DNA of 64,000 nucleotides from Agrococcus sp. SL85 (lineage in GTDB: Bacteria > Actinomycetota > Actinomycetes > Actinomycetales > Microbacteriaceae): the NCBI RefSeq assembly GCF_026625845.1, contig NZ_CP113066.1, positions 2,232,001 through 2,296,000 on the forward strand, in the 5' to 3' direction. This document shows positions 46,433-59,125 of this stretch, piece by piece. How positions within the stretch are numbered: the first letter of the stretch is position 1; the number at the start of each line of letters is the position of its first letter. The translations under genes and the position numbers were made by a program. The notes below the pieces were generated by a model. It was not told the origin of the DNA. It saw only the letters and a program-made list of their open reading frames with translations, and made no database searches.

Positions 46433-47050
46433 ATGCCCCTCATCGCCCTCACGGGAGGCATCGCCTCCGGCAAGTCGACGATCGCCCGCCGCCTCGCGGA
46501 GCACGGCGCGCTCGTCGTCGACGCCGACGCGCTCGTGCGGGAGCTGCAGCAGCCGGGCACGCCCGTGCTCGCCGCGATCGTCGAGGCGTTCGGCGAGGGC
46601 GTGCTGCTGCCCGACGGCGGCCTCGACCGCGCGGCGCTCGGCGCGCGCATCTTCGCCGACCCGGAGGCGCGGTCGCGGCTGAACGCGATCGTGCACCCCG
46701 CGGTGCAGGAGGAGAGCGCGCGGCGCTTCCGCGAGGTGCTCGCCGACGACCCCGAGCGCGTCGTCGTCTACGACGTGCCGCTGCTCGTCGAGGCGCGGCC
46801 CGACGACCCGTGGGACCTCGTGGTCGTGGCGCACGCGCCCGCGGCGCTGCGCGTCGAGCGCCTCGTGGCGCACCGCGGCATGGCCGCCTCGGCCGCGGCC
46901 GAGCGCGTCGCGGCGCAGGCGAGCGACGACGAGCGGCTCGCGATCGCGGACGTCGTCGTCGACACCGCGGGCTCGCTCGACTCGACGCTCGAGCAGGCCG
47001 ACGCGCTCTGGTCGCGCCTCTCCAGCGGGCGTGTGGGCGACCGCTCCTAG
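46433..47050 (+). CDS. coaE: Dephospho-CoA kinase
   Basis: Last step of coenzyme A synthesis. The P-loop [14 protein letters not shown] is near residues 8-20, and [12 protein letters not shown] and [10 protein letters not shown] are the substrate-side motifs. It is 205 residues, without the C-terminal UPF0157 extension seen in mycobacterial CoaE. The TAG stop forms the start of the uvrB -10 box. Confidence 0.95.
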   Translation: MPLIALTGGIASGKSTIARRLAEHGALVVDADALVRELQQPGTPVLAAIVEAFGEGVLLPDGGLDRAALGARIFADPEARSRLNAIVHPAVQEESARRFREVLADDPERVVVYDVPLLVEARPDDPWDLVVVAHAPAALRVERLVAHRGMAASAAAERVAAQASDDERLAIADVVVDTAGSLDSTLEQADALWSRLSSGRVGDRS

Positions 47051-47053
47051 GCT
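47048..47053 (+). promoter_or_regulatory. Leaderless -10 box of uvrB
   Basis: TAGGCT, 7 bases before ATG 47061, overlapping the coaE stop codon. Confidence 0.55.
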
Positions 47054-47060
47054 GGAGGGC

Positions 47061-49112
47061 ATGGAAGCGAGGCGTGCGGTCCGGCCGTTCGAGGTCATCA
47101 GCGAGTATGAGCCCTCCGGCGACCAGCCCAAGGCGATCCAGGAGCTCGCCGAGGCGCTCGGGCGCGGCGAGACCGACGTCGTGCTGCTGGGCGCGACCGG
47201 CACGGGCAAGAGCGCGACGACGGCGTGGCTCGTCGAGCAGGTGCAGCGCCCCACCCTCGTGCTCGCGCACAACAAGACGCTCGCCGCGCAGCTCGCCAAC
47301 GAGTTCCGCGAGCTGCTGCCCAACAACGCCGTCGAGTACTTCGTCTCCTACTACGACTACTACCAGCCCGAGGCCTACGTGCCGCAGACGGACACCTTCA
47401 TCGAGAAGGACTCCTCGCTGAACGCCGAGGTCGAGCGCCTGCGCCACTCGGCGACGAACGCGCTGCTCTCGCGGCGCGACGTCGTCGTCGTCTCGACGGT
47501 CTCGTGCATCTACGGCCTCGGCACGCCCGAGGAGTACCTCGAGGCCATGGTCGCGCTCCAGGTCGGCATGCGGGTCGACCGGCAGGCGCTGCTGCGCCGC
47601 TTCGTGGCGATGCAGTACCAGCGCAACGACGTCGCGTTCTCGCGCGGCACCTTCCGCGTGCGCGGCGACACGATCGAGATCATCCCGATGTACGAGGAGC
47701 ACGCGATCCGCATCGAGCTCTTCGGCGACGAGATCGAGGCGATCTCGACCCTCCACCCGCTCACGGGCGAGGTGCTGCAGACGCACGACGCCATCTCGAT
47801 CTTCCCCGGCAGCCACTACGTCGCCGGCAACGAGCGCATGCAGAAGGCGATCGAGCGCATCCGCGACGAGCTCGACGAGCGGCTCAAGGTGCTCGAGCGC
47901 GAGGGCCGGCTCCTCGAGGCGCAGCGGCTGCGCATGCGCACGACCTTCGACCTCGAGATGATGGAGCAGATCGGCTTCTGCTCCGGCATCGAGAACTACT
48001 CGCGCCACATCGACGGCCGCGAGCCCGGCGAGGCGCCGCACTGCCTGCTCGACTACTTCCCGGACGACTTCCTCGTCGTCATCGACGAGTCGCACGTCAC
48101 GGTGCCCCAGGTGGGCGCGATGTACGAGGGCGACGCGAGCCGCAAGCGCACGCTCGTCGAGCACGGCTTCCGCCTGCCCTCCGCGCTCGACAACCGGCCG
48201 CTGAAGTTCGACGAGTTCCTCGAGCGCACGCCTCAGAAGGTGTACCTCTCCGCCACGCCCGGCAAGTACGAGATGGGCCTCGCCGACACCGTCGTCGAGC
48301 AGATCATCCGCCCCACGGGCCTCGTCGACCCGCAGCTCGTCGTGAAGCCCACGAAGGGGCAGATCGACGACCTGCTCGAGGAGATCCGCGTGCGCGCCGA
48401 GAAGGACGAGCGCGTGCTCGTCACGACGCTCACGAAGAAGATGGCCGAGGAGCTCACCGAGTACTTCACGGAGGCCGGTGTGCGCGTGCGCTACCTGCAC
48501 TCCGACGTCGACACGCTGCGCCGCGTCGAGCTGCTCACGCAGCTGCGCCAGGGCGTCTTCGACGTGCTCGTCGGCATCAACCTGCTGCGCGAGGGCCTCG
48601 ACCTGCCCGAGGTGTCGCTCGTGGCGATCCTCGACGCCGACAAGGAGGGGTTCCTGCGCTCGTCCACGTCGCTCATCCAGACGATCGGCCGCGCGGCCCG
48701 CAACGTCTCCGGTGAGGTGCACATGTACGCCGACACCATCACCGACTCGATGCGGCTCGCGATCGACGAGACCGACCGGCGCCGCGCGATCCAGGTGGCG
48801 TACAACGAGGAGCACGGCATCGACCCGACGCCGCTGCGCAAGCGCATCGCCGACATCACCGAGGTGCTCGCGCGCGAGGAGGCCGACACGGCAGAGCTCC
48901 TCGAGGGCGCGCGCCGAGGCGCCCCGACCCCGCGCCTCGCGAAGGACCGCTCCGAGCTCGACGGCCCCGCGCAGCTCGAGGCGATCATCGCCGACCTCAC
49001 GGCCCAGATGTCGGAGGCCGCCGCGGAGCTCAAGTTCGAGCTCGCCGCGCGCATCCGCGACGAGCTGCACGACCTCAAGCGCGACCTGCGCCAGATGCGC
49101 GAGGCGAGCTGA
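47061..49112 (+). CDS. uvrB: Excinuclease ABC subunit B
   Basis: DNA-damage verification helicase of nucleotide excision repair. Walker [12 protein letters not shown] near residue 40, beta-hairpin [20 protein letters not shown] near 95, DEAD-type LVVIDESHV near 340, helicase motifs [15 protein letters not shown] and TIGRAARN, and a C-terminal UVR domain (about 640-675) for UvrC binding. 683 residues. coaE-uvrB-(uvrA-uvrC) proximity is typical. Confidence 0.97.
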   Translation: MEARRAVRPFEVISEYEPSGDQPKAIQELAEALGRGETDVVLLGATGTGKSATTAWLVEQVQRPTLVLAHNKTLAAQLANEFRELLPNNAVEYFVSYYDYYQPEAYVPQTDTFIEKDSSLNAEVERLRHSATNALLSRRDVVVVSTVSCIYGLGTPEEYLEAMVALQVGMRVDRQALLRRFVAMQYQRNDVAFSRGTFRVRGDTIEIIPMYEEHAIRIELFGDEIEAISTLHPLTGEVLQTHDAISIFPGSHYVAGNERMQKAIERIRDELDERLKVLEREGRLLEAQRLRMRTTFDLEMMEQIGFCSGIENYSRHIDGREPGEAPHCLLDYFPDDFLVVIDESHVTVPQVGAMYEGDASRKRTLVEHGFRLPSALDNRPLKFDEFLERTPQKVYLSATPGKYEMGLADTVVEQIIRPTGLVDPQLVVKPTKGQIDDLLEEIRVRAEKDERVLVTTLTKKMAEELTEYFTEAGVRVRYLHSDVDTLRRVELLTQLRQGVFDVLVGINLLREGLDLPEVSLVAILDADKEGFLRSSTSLIQTIGRAARNVSGEVHMYADTITDSMRLAIDETDRRRAIQVAYNEEHGIDPTPLRKRIADITEVLAREEADTAELLEGARRGAPTPRLAKDRSELDGPAQLEAIIADLTAQMSEAAAELKFELAARIRDELHDLKRDLRQMREAS

Positions 49113-49157
49113 GCCGGCGGGAGCGATCCCGGTCGCCGCGGGCGCGACGACGGTCGC

Positions 49158-49793
49158 TCAGGCCCGCCCGAGCCGCGCGTAGGCGCCGAGCACGCGGCGC
49201 TCCGACTCGGTGAGGTAGCGCTCGAGCTCGCGCGCGGCAGGCTCCGCGCCCGCGTCCACGAGCGCGTCGAGCACGGCGCGGTTGCGCAGCACGAAGGGGC
49301 GGTGCAGCGACTCGAAGTCGTCGATCGCGAGGAACGCGAGCCGCAGCTCGGCGGCGAGCTGCTCGTGGGCGCGCTCGAGCCTCGGGCTGTCGGAGAGCGA
49401 GACGAGCGCGCGGTGGAAGGCCATGTTCGCGGTGCCCACGACCGACCAGTCGCCCGCCTCGCGTGCCGCCTGCGCGGCCTCGACCGCCTCGCGCATCGCG
49501 GCGACGGCCGGATGGAGCGGGGAGGCCTCGCGCAGCACCCCGCACTCGATCTGCCGGCGTGCGCGGTAGATGTCGACGACGTCCGCCGTGGTGGGCGAGG
49601 CCACCGAGACGCCGCGGTTGGGCACGTGCTCGACGAGGCCGTGCTGCGCGAGCACCCGGAACGCCTCCCGGAGCGTGTTGCGCGAGACGTCGAGCCTGGC
49701 CGCGAGCGCCGCCTCCGAGAGCCGCTCGCCGGGCGCGTACTCGCCCGCGATGATCTGCCGGCGGAGGATCCCGGCGAGGCTCGTGTCGCTCAT
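49158..49793 (-). CDS. GntR-family regulator with FCD ligand domain
   Basis: 211 residues: winged-helix DNA-binding domain (about 1-70, [21 protein letters not shown]) and FCD helical ligand domain (about 80-205, with metal/ligand histidines such as [10 protein letters not shown]). It is divergent from the 5-oxoproline operon and is its probable regulator, in the position held by KipR in Bacillus but from another family. Two inverted repeats in the intergenic space are candidate operators. The start is set by TAGCAT 6 bases upstream (leaderless). Confidence 0.85.
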   Translation of the reverse strand: MSDTSLAGILRRQIIAGEYAPGERLSEAALAARLDVSRNTLREAFRVLAQHGLVEHVPNRGVSVASPTTADVVDIYRARRQIECGVLREASPLHPAVAAMREAVEAAQAAREAGDWSVVGTANMAFHRALVSLSDSPRLERAHEQLAAELRLAFLAIDDFESLHRPFVLRNRAVLDALVDAGAEPAARELERYLTESERRVLGAYARLGRA

Positions 49794-49799
49794 GGCGCC

Positions 49800-49805
49800 A
49801 TGCTA
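49800..49805 (-). promoter_or_regulatory. Leaderless -10 box of the GntR regulator
   Basis: TAGCAT on the minus strand, 6 bases before ATG 49793. Confidence 0.45.
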
Positions 49806-49816
49806 CGTCCCGGCCC

Positions 49817-49839
49817 TGCGGATCGTGGGGCGATCCGCA
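49817..49839. promoter_or_regulatory. 9-bp inverted repeat, candidate operator 1
   Basis: TGCGGATCG and its exact complement flank a TGGGG spacer. It lies where the -35 region of the GntR gene would be, so it could mediate autoregulation. It could also be just a hairpin. Confidence 0.45.
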
Positions 49840-49864
49840 ACACGGTCGAAACACATCGGACTCG

Positions 49865-49879
49865 GATTGTTCAACAATC
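49865..49879. promoter_or_regulatory. Perfect palindrome, candidate GntR/FCD operator 2
   Basis: GATTGTTCAACAATC, two 7-bp arms around a central C. It ends one base before the -35 box of the ycsG promoter. The TTGTnnnACAA core is the type bound by FadR-subfamily regulators. It is strikingly AT-rich for this sequence, which supports a protein-binding role. Confidence 0.65.
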
Positions 49880-49880
49880 G

Positions 49881-49909
49881 TTGCCAGGCTGTCCTACGAC
49901 GGCTAGGCT
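49881..49909 (+). promoter_or_regulatory. Promoter of the 5-oxoproline operon
   Basis: -35 TTGCCA (49881-49886), 17-base spacer, -10 TAGGCT (49904-49909). The transcript should begin near 49916 and have a leader of about 47 bases with GGAGATGGGA before the ycsG ATG. Confidence 0.65.
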
Positions 49910-49962
49910 CCCCCCAGCGCACCCCGCGCGCCAGAGCCCACCGACGGAGATGGGAACCCGCG

Positions 49963-51243
49963 ATGTCCGACACGCAGCAGTCCACCGAGGCAGCGCCCAC
50001 CGACGCCCAGCGCGCCAAGGCCCTCGCCAGGAGCCGCCGGGGCCCGATCCTCGGCGCGATCTTCCTCATGGCCACCTCGGCCATCGGCCCGGGCTTCATC
50101 ACCCAGACCGCGACCTTCACGGCGCAGCTCGGGGCCGCGTTCGCGTTCGCGATCCTGGTCTCGATCCTCATCGACCTCGCGGTGCAGATGAACATCTGGC
50201 GCATGATCACCGTCTCCGGCAAGCGCGCGGGCGACCTCGCCAACAGCGCCGTGCCCTTCTCGGGGCACGTGCTCGCCGTCCTCATCCTCATCGGCGGGCT
50301 CGCGTTCAACATCGGCAACATCGCGGGCGGAGGGCTCGGCCTCAACGCCCTGCTCGGGATCGACGCGAAGGTCGGCGGCCTCCTCACGGCCGTGCTCGCG
50401 ATCTGCATCTTCCTGTTCAAGCGGGCCGGGCGCGTCGTCGACGTCGTCGTCATGGTCCTCGGCGTCGGCATGATCGCGATGACCGTGTACGTCGCGATCG
50501 TCTCCGCCCCGCCCGTGGGCGACGCGCTGCGCCAGACCTTCGTGCCCGACGAGCTGAACTTCGCCACGATCACGACGATCGTCGGCGGCACGGTCGGCGG
50601 CTACATCACCTACGCCGGCGCGCACCGCTACCTCGAGTCGGGCCTCACGGGCCGCGAGCACATCAGGGACGTCCACCGCGCCTCGCTCAACGGCATCCTC
50701 GTCACGGGCGTCATGCGCTACGTGCTCTTCCTCGCGATCCTCGGCGTCGTCGCCTCGGGCGTCGCGCTCGACTTCTCCGGCCAGGCCGCGAACCCGGCCG
50801 GCCAGGCGTTCGGCGCCGTGCTCGGCGACGCGGGGATCCGCATCTTCGGCTTCATCTTCTGGGCCGCGGCCATCACCTCGGTCATCGGGGCGGCGTACAC
50901 CTCGGCGACGTTCCTCTCGACCTTCACGAAGCGCCTCGCGGGCGGGTGGCCGCTGCAGCTCGCGACGGTGGGCTTCATCGTCGTCTCGGCCGTGGTCTAC
51001 CTGCTCATCGGCACCGCGCCGGCAGCGCTGCTCGTCTTCGTCGGCGGCTTCAACGGCCTGATCCTGCCGATCGGGCTCACGATCTTCATGTACATCGGCT
51101 GGTTCCGCCAGCGCGACGTGCTCGGCGGCTACCGCTACCCGACCTGGCTGCTCGTGGTCGGCACGCTCGCGACCGCGCTCACCTGGTACATGGGCTCGCA
51201 GTCGATCGTCCCGATCTTCGCGTTCCTCGGCATCGGCGCGTGA
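49963..51243 (+). CDS. NRAMP-family transporter of the YcsG type
   Basis: A 426-residue membrane protein with about 11 helices starting near residue 33. The fold is NRAMP-like, but the metal-binding motifs are missing: where NRAMP has DPGN in helix 1 the sequence reads [12 protein letters not shown], and helix 6 lacks MPH ([16 protein letters not shown]). Bacillus ycsG has the same place in the kip operon (ycsF-ycsG-ycsI-kipI-kipA). I infer transport of an organic solute such as 5-oxoproline and not Mn2+; this is unproven. First gene of the operon. Confidence 0.8.
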   Translation: MSDTQQSTEAAPTDAQRAKALARSRRGPILGAIFLMATSAIGPGFITQTATFTAQLGAAFAFAILVSILIDLAVQMNIWRMITVSGKRAGDLANSAVPFSGHVLAVLILIGGLAFNIGNIAGGGLGLNALLGIDAKVGGLLTAVLAICIFLFKRAGRVVDVVVMVLGVGMIAMTVYVAIVSAPPVGDALRQTFVPDELNFATITTIVGGTVGGYITYAGAHRYLESGLTGREHIRDVHRASLNGILVTGVMRYVLFLAILGVVASGVALDFSGQAANPAGQAFGAVLGDAGIRIFGFIFWAAAITSVIGAAYTSATFLSTFTKRLAGGWPLQLATVGFIVVSAVVYLLIGTAPAALLVFVGGFNGLILPIGLTIFMYIGWFRQRDVLGGYRYPTWLLVVGTLATALTWYMGSQSIVPIFAFLGIGA

Positions 51244-51254
51244 GGGCCTCCGGC

Positions 51255-52022
51255 ATGGCATCGATCGACCTGAACTCGGATCTCGGCGAGAACGTCCCCG
51301 AGCGCATCGTGGGCGACGACGCGGCGATGCTGCGCGTCGTCACGAGCGCCAACGTCGCGTGCGGCTTCCACGCCGGCAGCCCGGAGGGCATCCGCGGCAC
51401 GCTCGTCGAGGCCGTCGCGCGCGGGGTCGCGATCGGCGCGCACCCGGGCTACCGCGACGCGGAGGGCTTCGGCCGTCGCGACGTGGAGATCGACGACGCG
51501 ACGCTCCAGGCGCACGTGGAGTACCAGCTCGGCGCGCTCGGCGCCCTCGCCGCCTCGGCGGGCGGCCGGATGGTGTACGTCAAGCCCCACGGCGCGCTCT
51601 ACAACCGCATCGCGCACGACGAGCGGCACGCCGAGGTCGTCGTCGCGGCGATCCGCGCGGTCGATCCGGCGCTCGTGCTGCTGGGCCTCGCGGGCTCCGC
51701 GGTGCTCCGCGTGGCGGAGGCCGCGGGGCTGCCCACCGCCGCGGAGGCGTTCGCCGATCGCGCGTACACCCCCGAGGGGCTGCTCGTGACCCGCGCGGCG
51801 CCCGGATCCGTGCTGCACGACCCCGAGGCGGTCGCCGCGCGGATGGTGCGGCTCGCGCAGGAGGGCCTGCTCGAGGCGATCGACGGCTCGACGATCGCGG
51901 TGCGCGCCGAGTCGATCTGCGTGCACGGCGACAGCCCCGGCGCGACCGCGATGGCCGAGGCCACGCGTGCCGCGCTCGAGGCCGCGGGCGTCACGATCGC
52001 GCCCTTCGCGGCGGTGCGCTGA
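51255..52022 (+). CDS. pxpA: 5-oxoprolinase subunit A (LamB/YcsF family)
   Basis: With PxpB and PxpC hydrolyses 5-oxoproline to glutamate using ATP. Its 255 residues contain IDLNSDLGE (usually DLNCDLGE), [23 protein letters not shown] and KPHGALYN, all family signatures. A GTG at 51240 could also start it, overlapping the ycsG stop; ATG 51255 gives the usual short N terminus. The stop overlaps the next ATG. Confidence 0.93.
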   Translation: MASIDLNSDLGENVPERIVGDDAAMLRVVTSANVACGFHAGSPEGIRGTLVEAVARGVAIGAHPGYRDAEGFGRRDVEIDDATLQAHVEYQLGALGALAASAGGRMVYVKPHGALYNRIAHDERHAEVVVAAIRAVDPALVLLGLAGSAVLRVAEAAGLPTAAEAFADRAYTPEGLLVTRAAPGSVLHDPEAVAARMVRLAQEGLLEAIDGSTIAVRAESICVHGDSPGATAMAEATRAALEAAGVTIAPFAAVR

Positions 52023-52820
52023 TGGCGGCGCCCGTGGCCGCCCCGCGGCAGGCTCGACGAGGCGCGCGCCGCCCGCGCGTCGTACCGGGGCGGCCTCGTC
52101 GCGCCGACGAGCGGCGTCGCGCACGGCCTCGTGCAGGCGAACCTCATCGCCGTGCCGGAGGACTGGGCCTTCGAGACGCTGCTCTTCGCACAGCGGAACC
52201 CGAAGCCGTGCCCGATCCTCGAGGTCGTGGAGGCCGGGCGCTTCGAGCCGCGCCTCGCGCCCGGCGCCGACCTCCGCACCGACATCCCCGCCTACCGCGT
52301 GTGGCGCGACGGCGCGCTCGCCGAGGAGGTCGCCGACGCGACCGAGGCCTGGGCCGCGCAGCCGCTGGTGGCCTTCCTCATCGGCTGCAGCTTCACCTTC
52401 GAGGCGGGCCTCGCCGACGCGGGCATCCCCATCCGCCACCAGGAGCTGGGCCGCAACGTGCCGATGTACCGGACGAACCGCGACTGCGCGCCGGCGGGCC
52501 GCCTCTCGGGCGAGCTCGTCGTCTCCATGCGCCCGATCTCCGCCGACCGCGTCGCCGACGCCGTCACGATCTCCGGCCGCTTCCCGGCCGTGCACGGCGC
52601 GCCCGTGCACATCGGCGACCCCGCCTCGCTCGGCGTCGACCTCGATCGCCCCGACTTCGGCGACGCGCCCGAGGTCCGCGCCGGCGAGGTGCCCGTGTTC
52701 TGGGCCTGCGGCGTCACCCCGCAGGCCGCGATCATGGCGTCGCGGCCGCCGTTCGCGATCACGCACGCGCCGGGACACATGCTGGTGCTCGACGCCCCCG
52801 ACGCCGCCTTCGCCGCATGA
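52022..52820 (+). CDS. ycsI: DUF1445 (YcsI) protein, D-glutamate cyclase-like, frame broken near N terminus
   Basis: DUF1445 proteins are annotated as putative hydro-lyases, and the mitochondrial homologue is D-glutamate cyclase, which interconverts D-glutamate and 5-oxo-D-proline. That fits this operon. Motifs are [26 protein letters not shown], and [13 protein letters not shown]. The ATG at 52022 reads [10 protein letters not shown] and is then shifted by an extra base in AGGCT at 52050-52054. Removing it continues [14 protein letters not shown] and gives 265 residues, the family length. The stop overlaps pxpB. Confidence 0.85.
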
Positions 52821-54427
52821 CCCGCATCCTCACCGCCGCCGACACCGCGCTGCTGCTCGAGGCCGCCGACCTCGACGAGTCGATGCGGCTCCTGCCGCGG
52901 CTGCGCGAGGCGGCGCTGCCCGGCGTCACCGAGTTCGTGCCCGCCGCGCGCACGATCCTCGTGCGCTTCGATCCGCGCCGCGTCGCCGCCGACGACCTCG
53001 CGGCGAGGCTGCTGGCCGTCGAGCCCGCGGCGGAGCGCGCGGCGAGCCACGCCGCCGTCACGATCCCCGTGCGCTACGACGGCCAGGACCTCGACGAGGT
53101 GGCGGCGCTCCTCGGCGTCTCGGCAGAGGAGGTCGTCGCGCGCCACCAGGCGGCCGCCTGGCGCGTCGCCTTCACGGGCTATGCGCCCGGCTTCGGCTAC
53201 CTCGTCGGCGACGACGCGCTCTTCCAGGTGCCGCGCCGCTCGAGCCCGCGCACCCGCATCCCCGCCGGCTCCGTGGGCCTCGCCGGCGCGTTCTCCGGCG
53301 TCTACCCGCGCGAGAGCCCGGGCGGCTGGCAGCTCATCGGACGGACGGACACGAGGATGTGGGACCTCGCCCGCGAGGAGCCCGCGCTGCTCGCGCCCGG
53401 CGCCGCCGTGCGCTTCGAACGCGTCGAGCGCGACCTCGTCGAGCCTCGCGGCCGCGGATCGCGCGGCCGTCGACGCCGCGCACGCGCTCGAGGTCGTCCG
53501 CCCCGGGCTCCAGCTGCTCGTGCAGGACCTCGGCCGCCCGGGCATGGCCGCGACGGGGGTGAGCCAGTCGGGCGTCGCCGACCGCGCGGCGCTCCGCGCC
53601 GCCAACCGCGCCGTCGGGAACGAGCCCGGCGAGGCCGGGCTCGAGCTCGCGGGCGGCGGCGCGGTGCTCCGCGCGCGCGGCCCCGCCGTCGTCGCCCTCA
53701 CGGGCGGCGCCGCCGAGGCGACGGTCGAGGGCCGCGCGGGCTCCGCGCCCGTGCCGCACGGCGCACCCGTCGCCCTCGACGATGGCGACGAGCTCCGCAT
53801 CGGCGCCGTGCGGTCGGGCCTGCGCGCCGTGCTGGCGATCCGCGGCGGCATCGCGCTCGAGCCCGTGCTCGGGAGCCTCGCGACCGACACCCTCGCGGGG
53901 CTCGGCCCCGAGGCGCTCGGTGCGGGCGACGCGGTGCCGCTCCGCGGTCCGGCCGCGGCGAGCCGCGCCGTCGAGCCGCACCCCGGGCCCGGCCGGCCGC
54001 TGCCCGCGCCGGGGAGGACGCCGTGCTCCGCGTCGTGCTCGGCCCGCGCACCGAGTGGTTCGCGCCCGCCGCGATCGGCACGCTCACCGGGCGGGCCTGG
54101 ACGGTGACGCCGCGCTCCGACCGCGTCGGCGTGCGCCTCGAGGGCGCGCCGCTCGAGCGCGCCCAGGAGGGCGAGCTGCCGAGCGAGGGTGCCGTGACGG
54201 GCGCCATCCAGGTGCCGCCCGACGGCCAGCCCGTGCTCTTCCTGCCCGACCACCCGCTCACGGGCGGCTACCCCATCATCGGCGCCGTCGTCGACGCCGA
54301 CCTCGACCTCGCCGGGCAGCTGCCGCCCGGCGCCCGGGTCCGCTTCGCGATCGCCGACGCCGCGTCCGCCGATGCCGACCACGCCCGACCCGACCACGCC
54401 CGATCCGACCACGGAGCCCCCGCATGA
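52817..54427 (+). CDS. pxpBC: Fused 5-oxoprolinase subunits B-C (KipI-KipA), frame broken twice
   Basis: The N-terminal PxpB/KipI part (about 1-205) has [15 protein letters not shown] and [13 protein letters not shown]. The PxpC/KipA part (about 215-535) has [19 protein letters not shown] and [12 protein letters not shown]. Frame changes: one extra base in AGCCT at 53442-53446 (corrected …[14 protein letters not shown]…), then one base missing in the G run at 54011-54014 (corrected …[15 protein letters not shown]…). After both, a single 536-residue fusion results, an arrangement common in actinobacteria. The domains are also related to the carboxyltransferase part of urea carboxylase. The stop overlaps the biotin carboxylase ATG. 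Confidence 0.85.
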   Translation: MTRILTAADTALLLEAADLDESMRLLPRLREAALPGVTEFVPAARTILVRFDPRRVAADDLAARLLAVEPAAERAASHAAVTIPVRYDGQDLDEVAALLGVSAEEVVARHQAAAWRVAFTGYAPGFGYLVGDDALFQVPRRSSPRTRIPAGSVGLAGAFSGVYPRESPGGWQLIGRTDTRMWDLAREEPALLAPGAAVRFERVERDLVEPRGRGSRGRRRRARARGRPPRAPAARAGPRPPGHGRDGGEPVGRRRPRGAPRRQPRRRERARRGRARARGRRRGAPRARPRRRRPHGRRRRGDGRGPRGLRARAARRTRRPRRWRRAPHRRRAVGPARRAGDPRRHRARARAREPRDRHPRGARPRGARCGRRGAAPRSGRGEPRRRAAPRARPAAARAGEDAVLRVVLGPRTEWFAPAAIGTLTGRAWTVTPRSDRVGVRLEGAPLERAQEGELPSEGAVTGAIQVPPDGQPVLFLPDHPLTGGYPIIGAVVDADLDLAGQLPPGARVRFAIADAASADADHARPDHARSDHGAPA

Positions 54428-56147
54428 CCCGCATCGAGACCGTCCTCATCGCCAACCGGGGCGAGATCGCCGTGCGCGTCGCGCGGGCGTGCGCCGAGGC
54501 GGGCATCCGCTCGGTCGCCGTCTACGCCGACCAGGACGTCGACGCGATGCACGTGCGCGCCGCCGACGAGGCCGTCGCGCTCGGCGGCTCGACCGCGGCC
54601 GAGACCTACCTCGACATCCCCTCGCTGCTCGCCGCCGCCCGCACCTCGGGCGCCGACGCCGTGCACCCCGGCTACGGCTTCCTCTCCGAGAGCGCCGCGT
54701 TCGCGCGCGCGGTCGAGGAGGCCGGCCTCACCTGGATCGGCCCGAGCCCGGAGTCGATCGAGGCCCTCGGCGACAAGGTCTCGGCGCGCCGCATCGCCAT
54801 CGAGGCGGGCGCGCCGCTCGCGCCAGGCATCGACCGACCGCTCGAGGGCGCGCACGAGGCGGTCGCGTTCGCCGAGGAGCACGGTCTCCCGATCGTCGTG
54901 AAGGCGGCCTTCGGCGGCGGCGGGCGCGGGATGCGCATCGCCCGCACGCTCGAGGAGGTGCCGGATGCCTTCGAGGCGGCCTCGCGCGAGGCCGTCGGCG
55001 CCTTCGGCCGCGGCGAGTGCTTCGTGGAGCGGTACCTCGAGCACCCGCGCCACGTCGAGGCGCAGGTGCTCGGCGACGGCGCCGGCCGCGTCGTCGTGGT
55101 CGGCGACCGCGACTGCTCGCTGCAGCGCCGCAGCCAGAAGCTGTTGGAGGAGGCACCCGCACCCGGCCTGAGCCCCGAGCAGCGCGAGCGCATCCACGCC
55201 GCCGCGCGCGACATCTGCGCGGCCGTCGAGTACCGCGGCGCCGGCACCGTCGAGTTCCTGCTCGCGAGCGACGGCACGATCGCGTTCCTCGAGGTCAACA
55301 CGCGCCTGCAGGTCGAGCACCCGGTGACCGAGATGGTGACGGGGGTCGACCTCGTGCGCGAGCAGCTGCGCATCGCCGAGGGCCGAGGCATCTCCTTCGA
55401 CGCCACCCCCGAGCCCGTCGGCCACGCGATCGAGCTGCGCGTGAACGCCGAGGATCCGGGCCGCGGCTTCCTGCCGAGCCCCGGCCGCGTCACGGCGCTC
55501 CGCGCGCCCGGCGGCCCGGGTGTCCGCTGGGACGCCGGGGTGCAGGCGGGCGACCGCGTCGAGGCGGCCTTCGACTCGCTCGCCGCGAAGCTCATCGTGC
55601 ACGCGCCCGACCGCGACGCGGCGCTCGTGCGCCTGCGGCGCGCGATCGGCGAGCTCGAGGTCGAGGGCATCGCCACGGTCGCGCCCTTCGCGCTCGCCGT
55701 GCTCGACGAGCCCGCCTTCTCGACCGACGGCTTCGCCGTCTCCACCCAGTGGATCGAGGCGGAGCTCATGCCGCGGCTCGAGCCGCAGCTGCGGCCCGCG
55801 CCGAGCCCCGCCGAGGCGATGCGCAGGCTCGCGATCGAGATCGACGGCCGCCGCGTCGTGCTCGGCCTGCCGGATGCGCTGCTCGCGGCGGCCGCCGGCG
55901 CGGGCGGGGAGCGGCGGCGCCTGCGGCAGCGCGCGACGACGCCGCGGTCGAGGCGCCCGTGCCGGGCACGCTCGTGCGCTGGCTCGTCGCCGACGGCGCG
56001 AGCGTCGCCGAGGGCCAGGAGGTCGCGGTGCTCGACGCCATGAAGATGGAGACGAAGGCGCTCGCGCATCGCGCGGGCACGCTGTCGCACGTGCTCGAGG
56101 AGGGCGCGGCGGCGGCGGTCGGCGAGGCCATCGCGCGCATCGCCTGA
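54424..56147 (+). CDS. Biotin carboxylase with C-terminal biotinyl domain, frame broken once
   Basis: ATP-dependent carboxylation of biotin. The biotin carboxylase part (about 1-450) shows [41 protein letters not shown] and [16 protein letters not shown]. The biotinyl domain at the end holds the biotin-lysine motif [12 protein letters not shown]. The linker frame changes near 55906-55909, where GGGG probably should be GGGGG; adding one G links …[10 protein letters not shown] to [18 protein letters not shown] and gives about 574 residues. No carboxyltransferase gene follows, so the CT-like PxpBC may supply that function. Confidence 0.85.
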
Positions 56148-56202
56148 GGCTGCCGGAGTGCGCCCTGGGCGAAGCGCGGGGGTGCGTGTCAGCGGCCGGT
56201 CG

Positions 56203-56208
56203 TAGGCT
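56203..56208 (+). promoter_or_regulatory. Leaderless -10 box of uvrA
   Basis: TAGGCT, 6 bases before the GTG at 56215. Confidence 0.55.
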
Positions 56209-56214
56209 TCTTCG

Positions 56215-59103
<2,889 letters not shown>

Positions 59104-59125
59104 GGGCAACGACGAGCGGCGCAGC

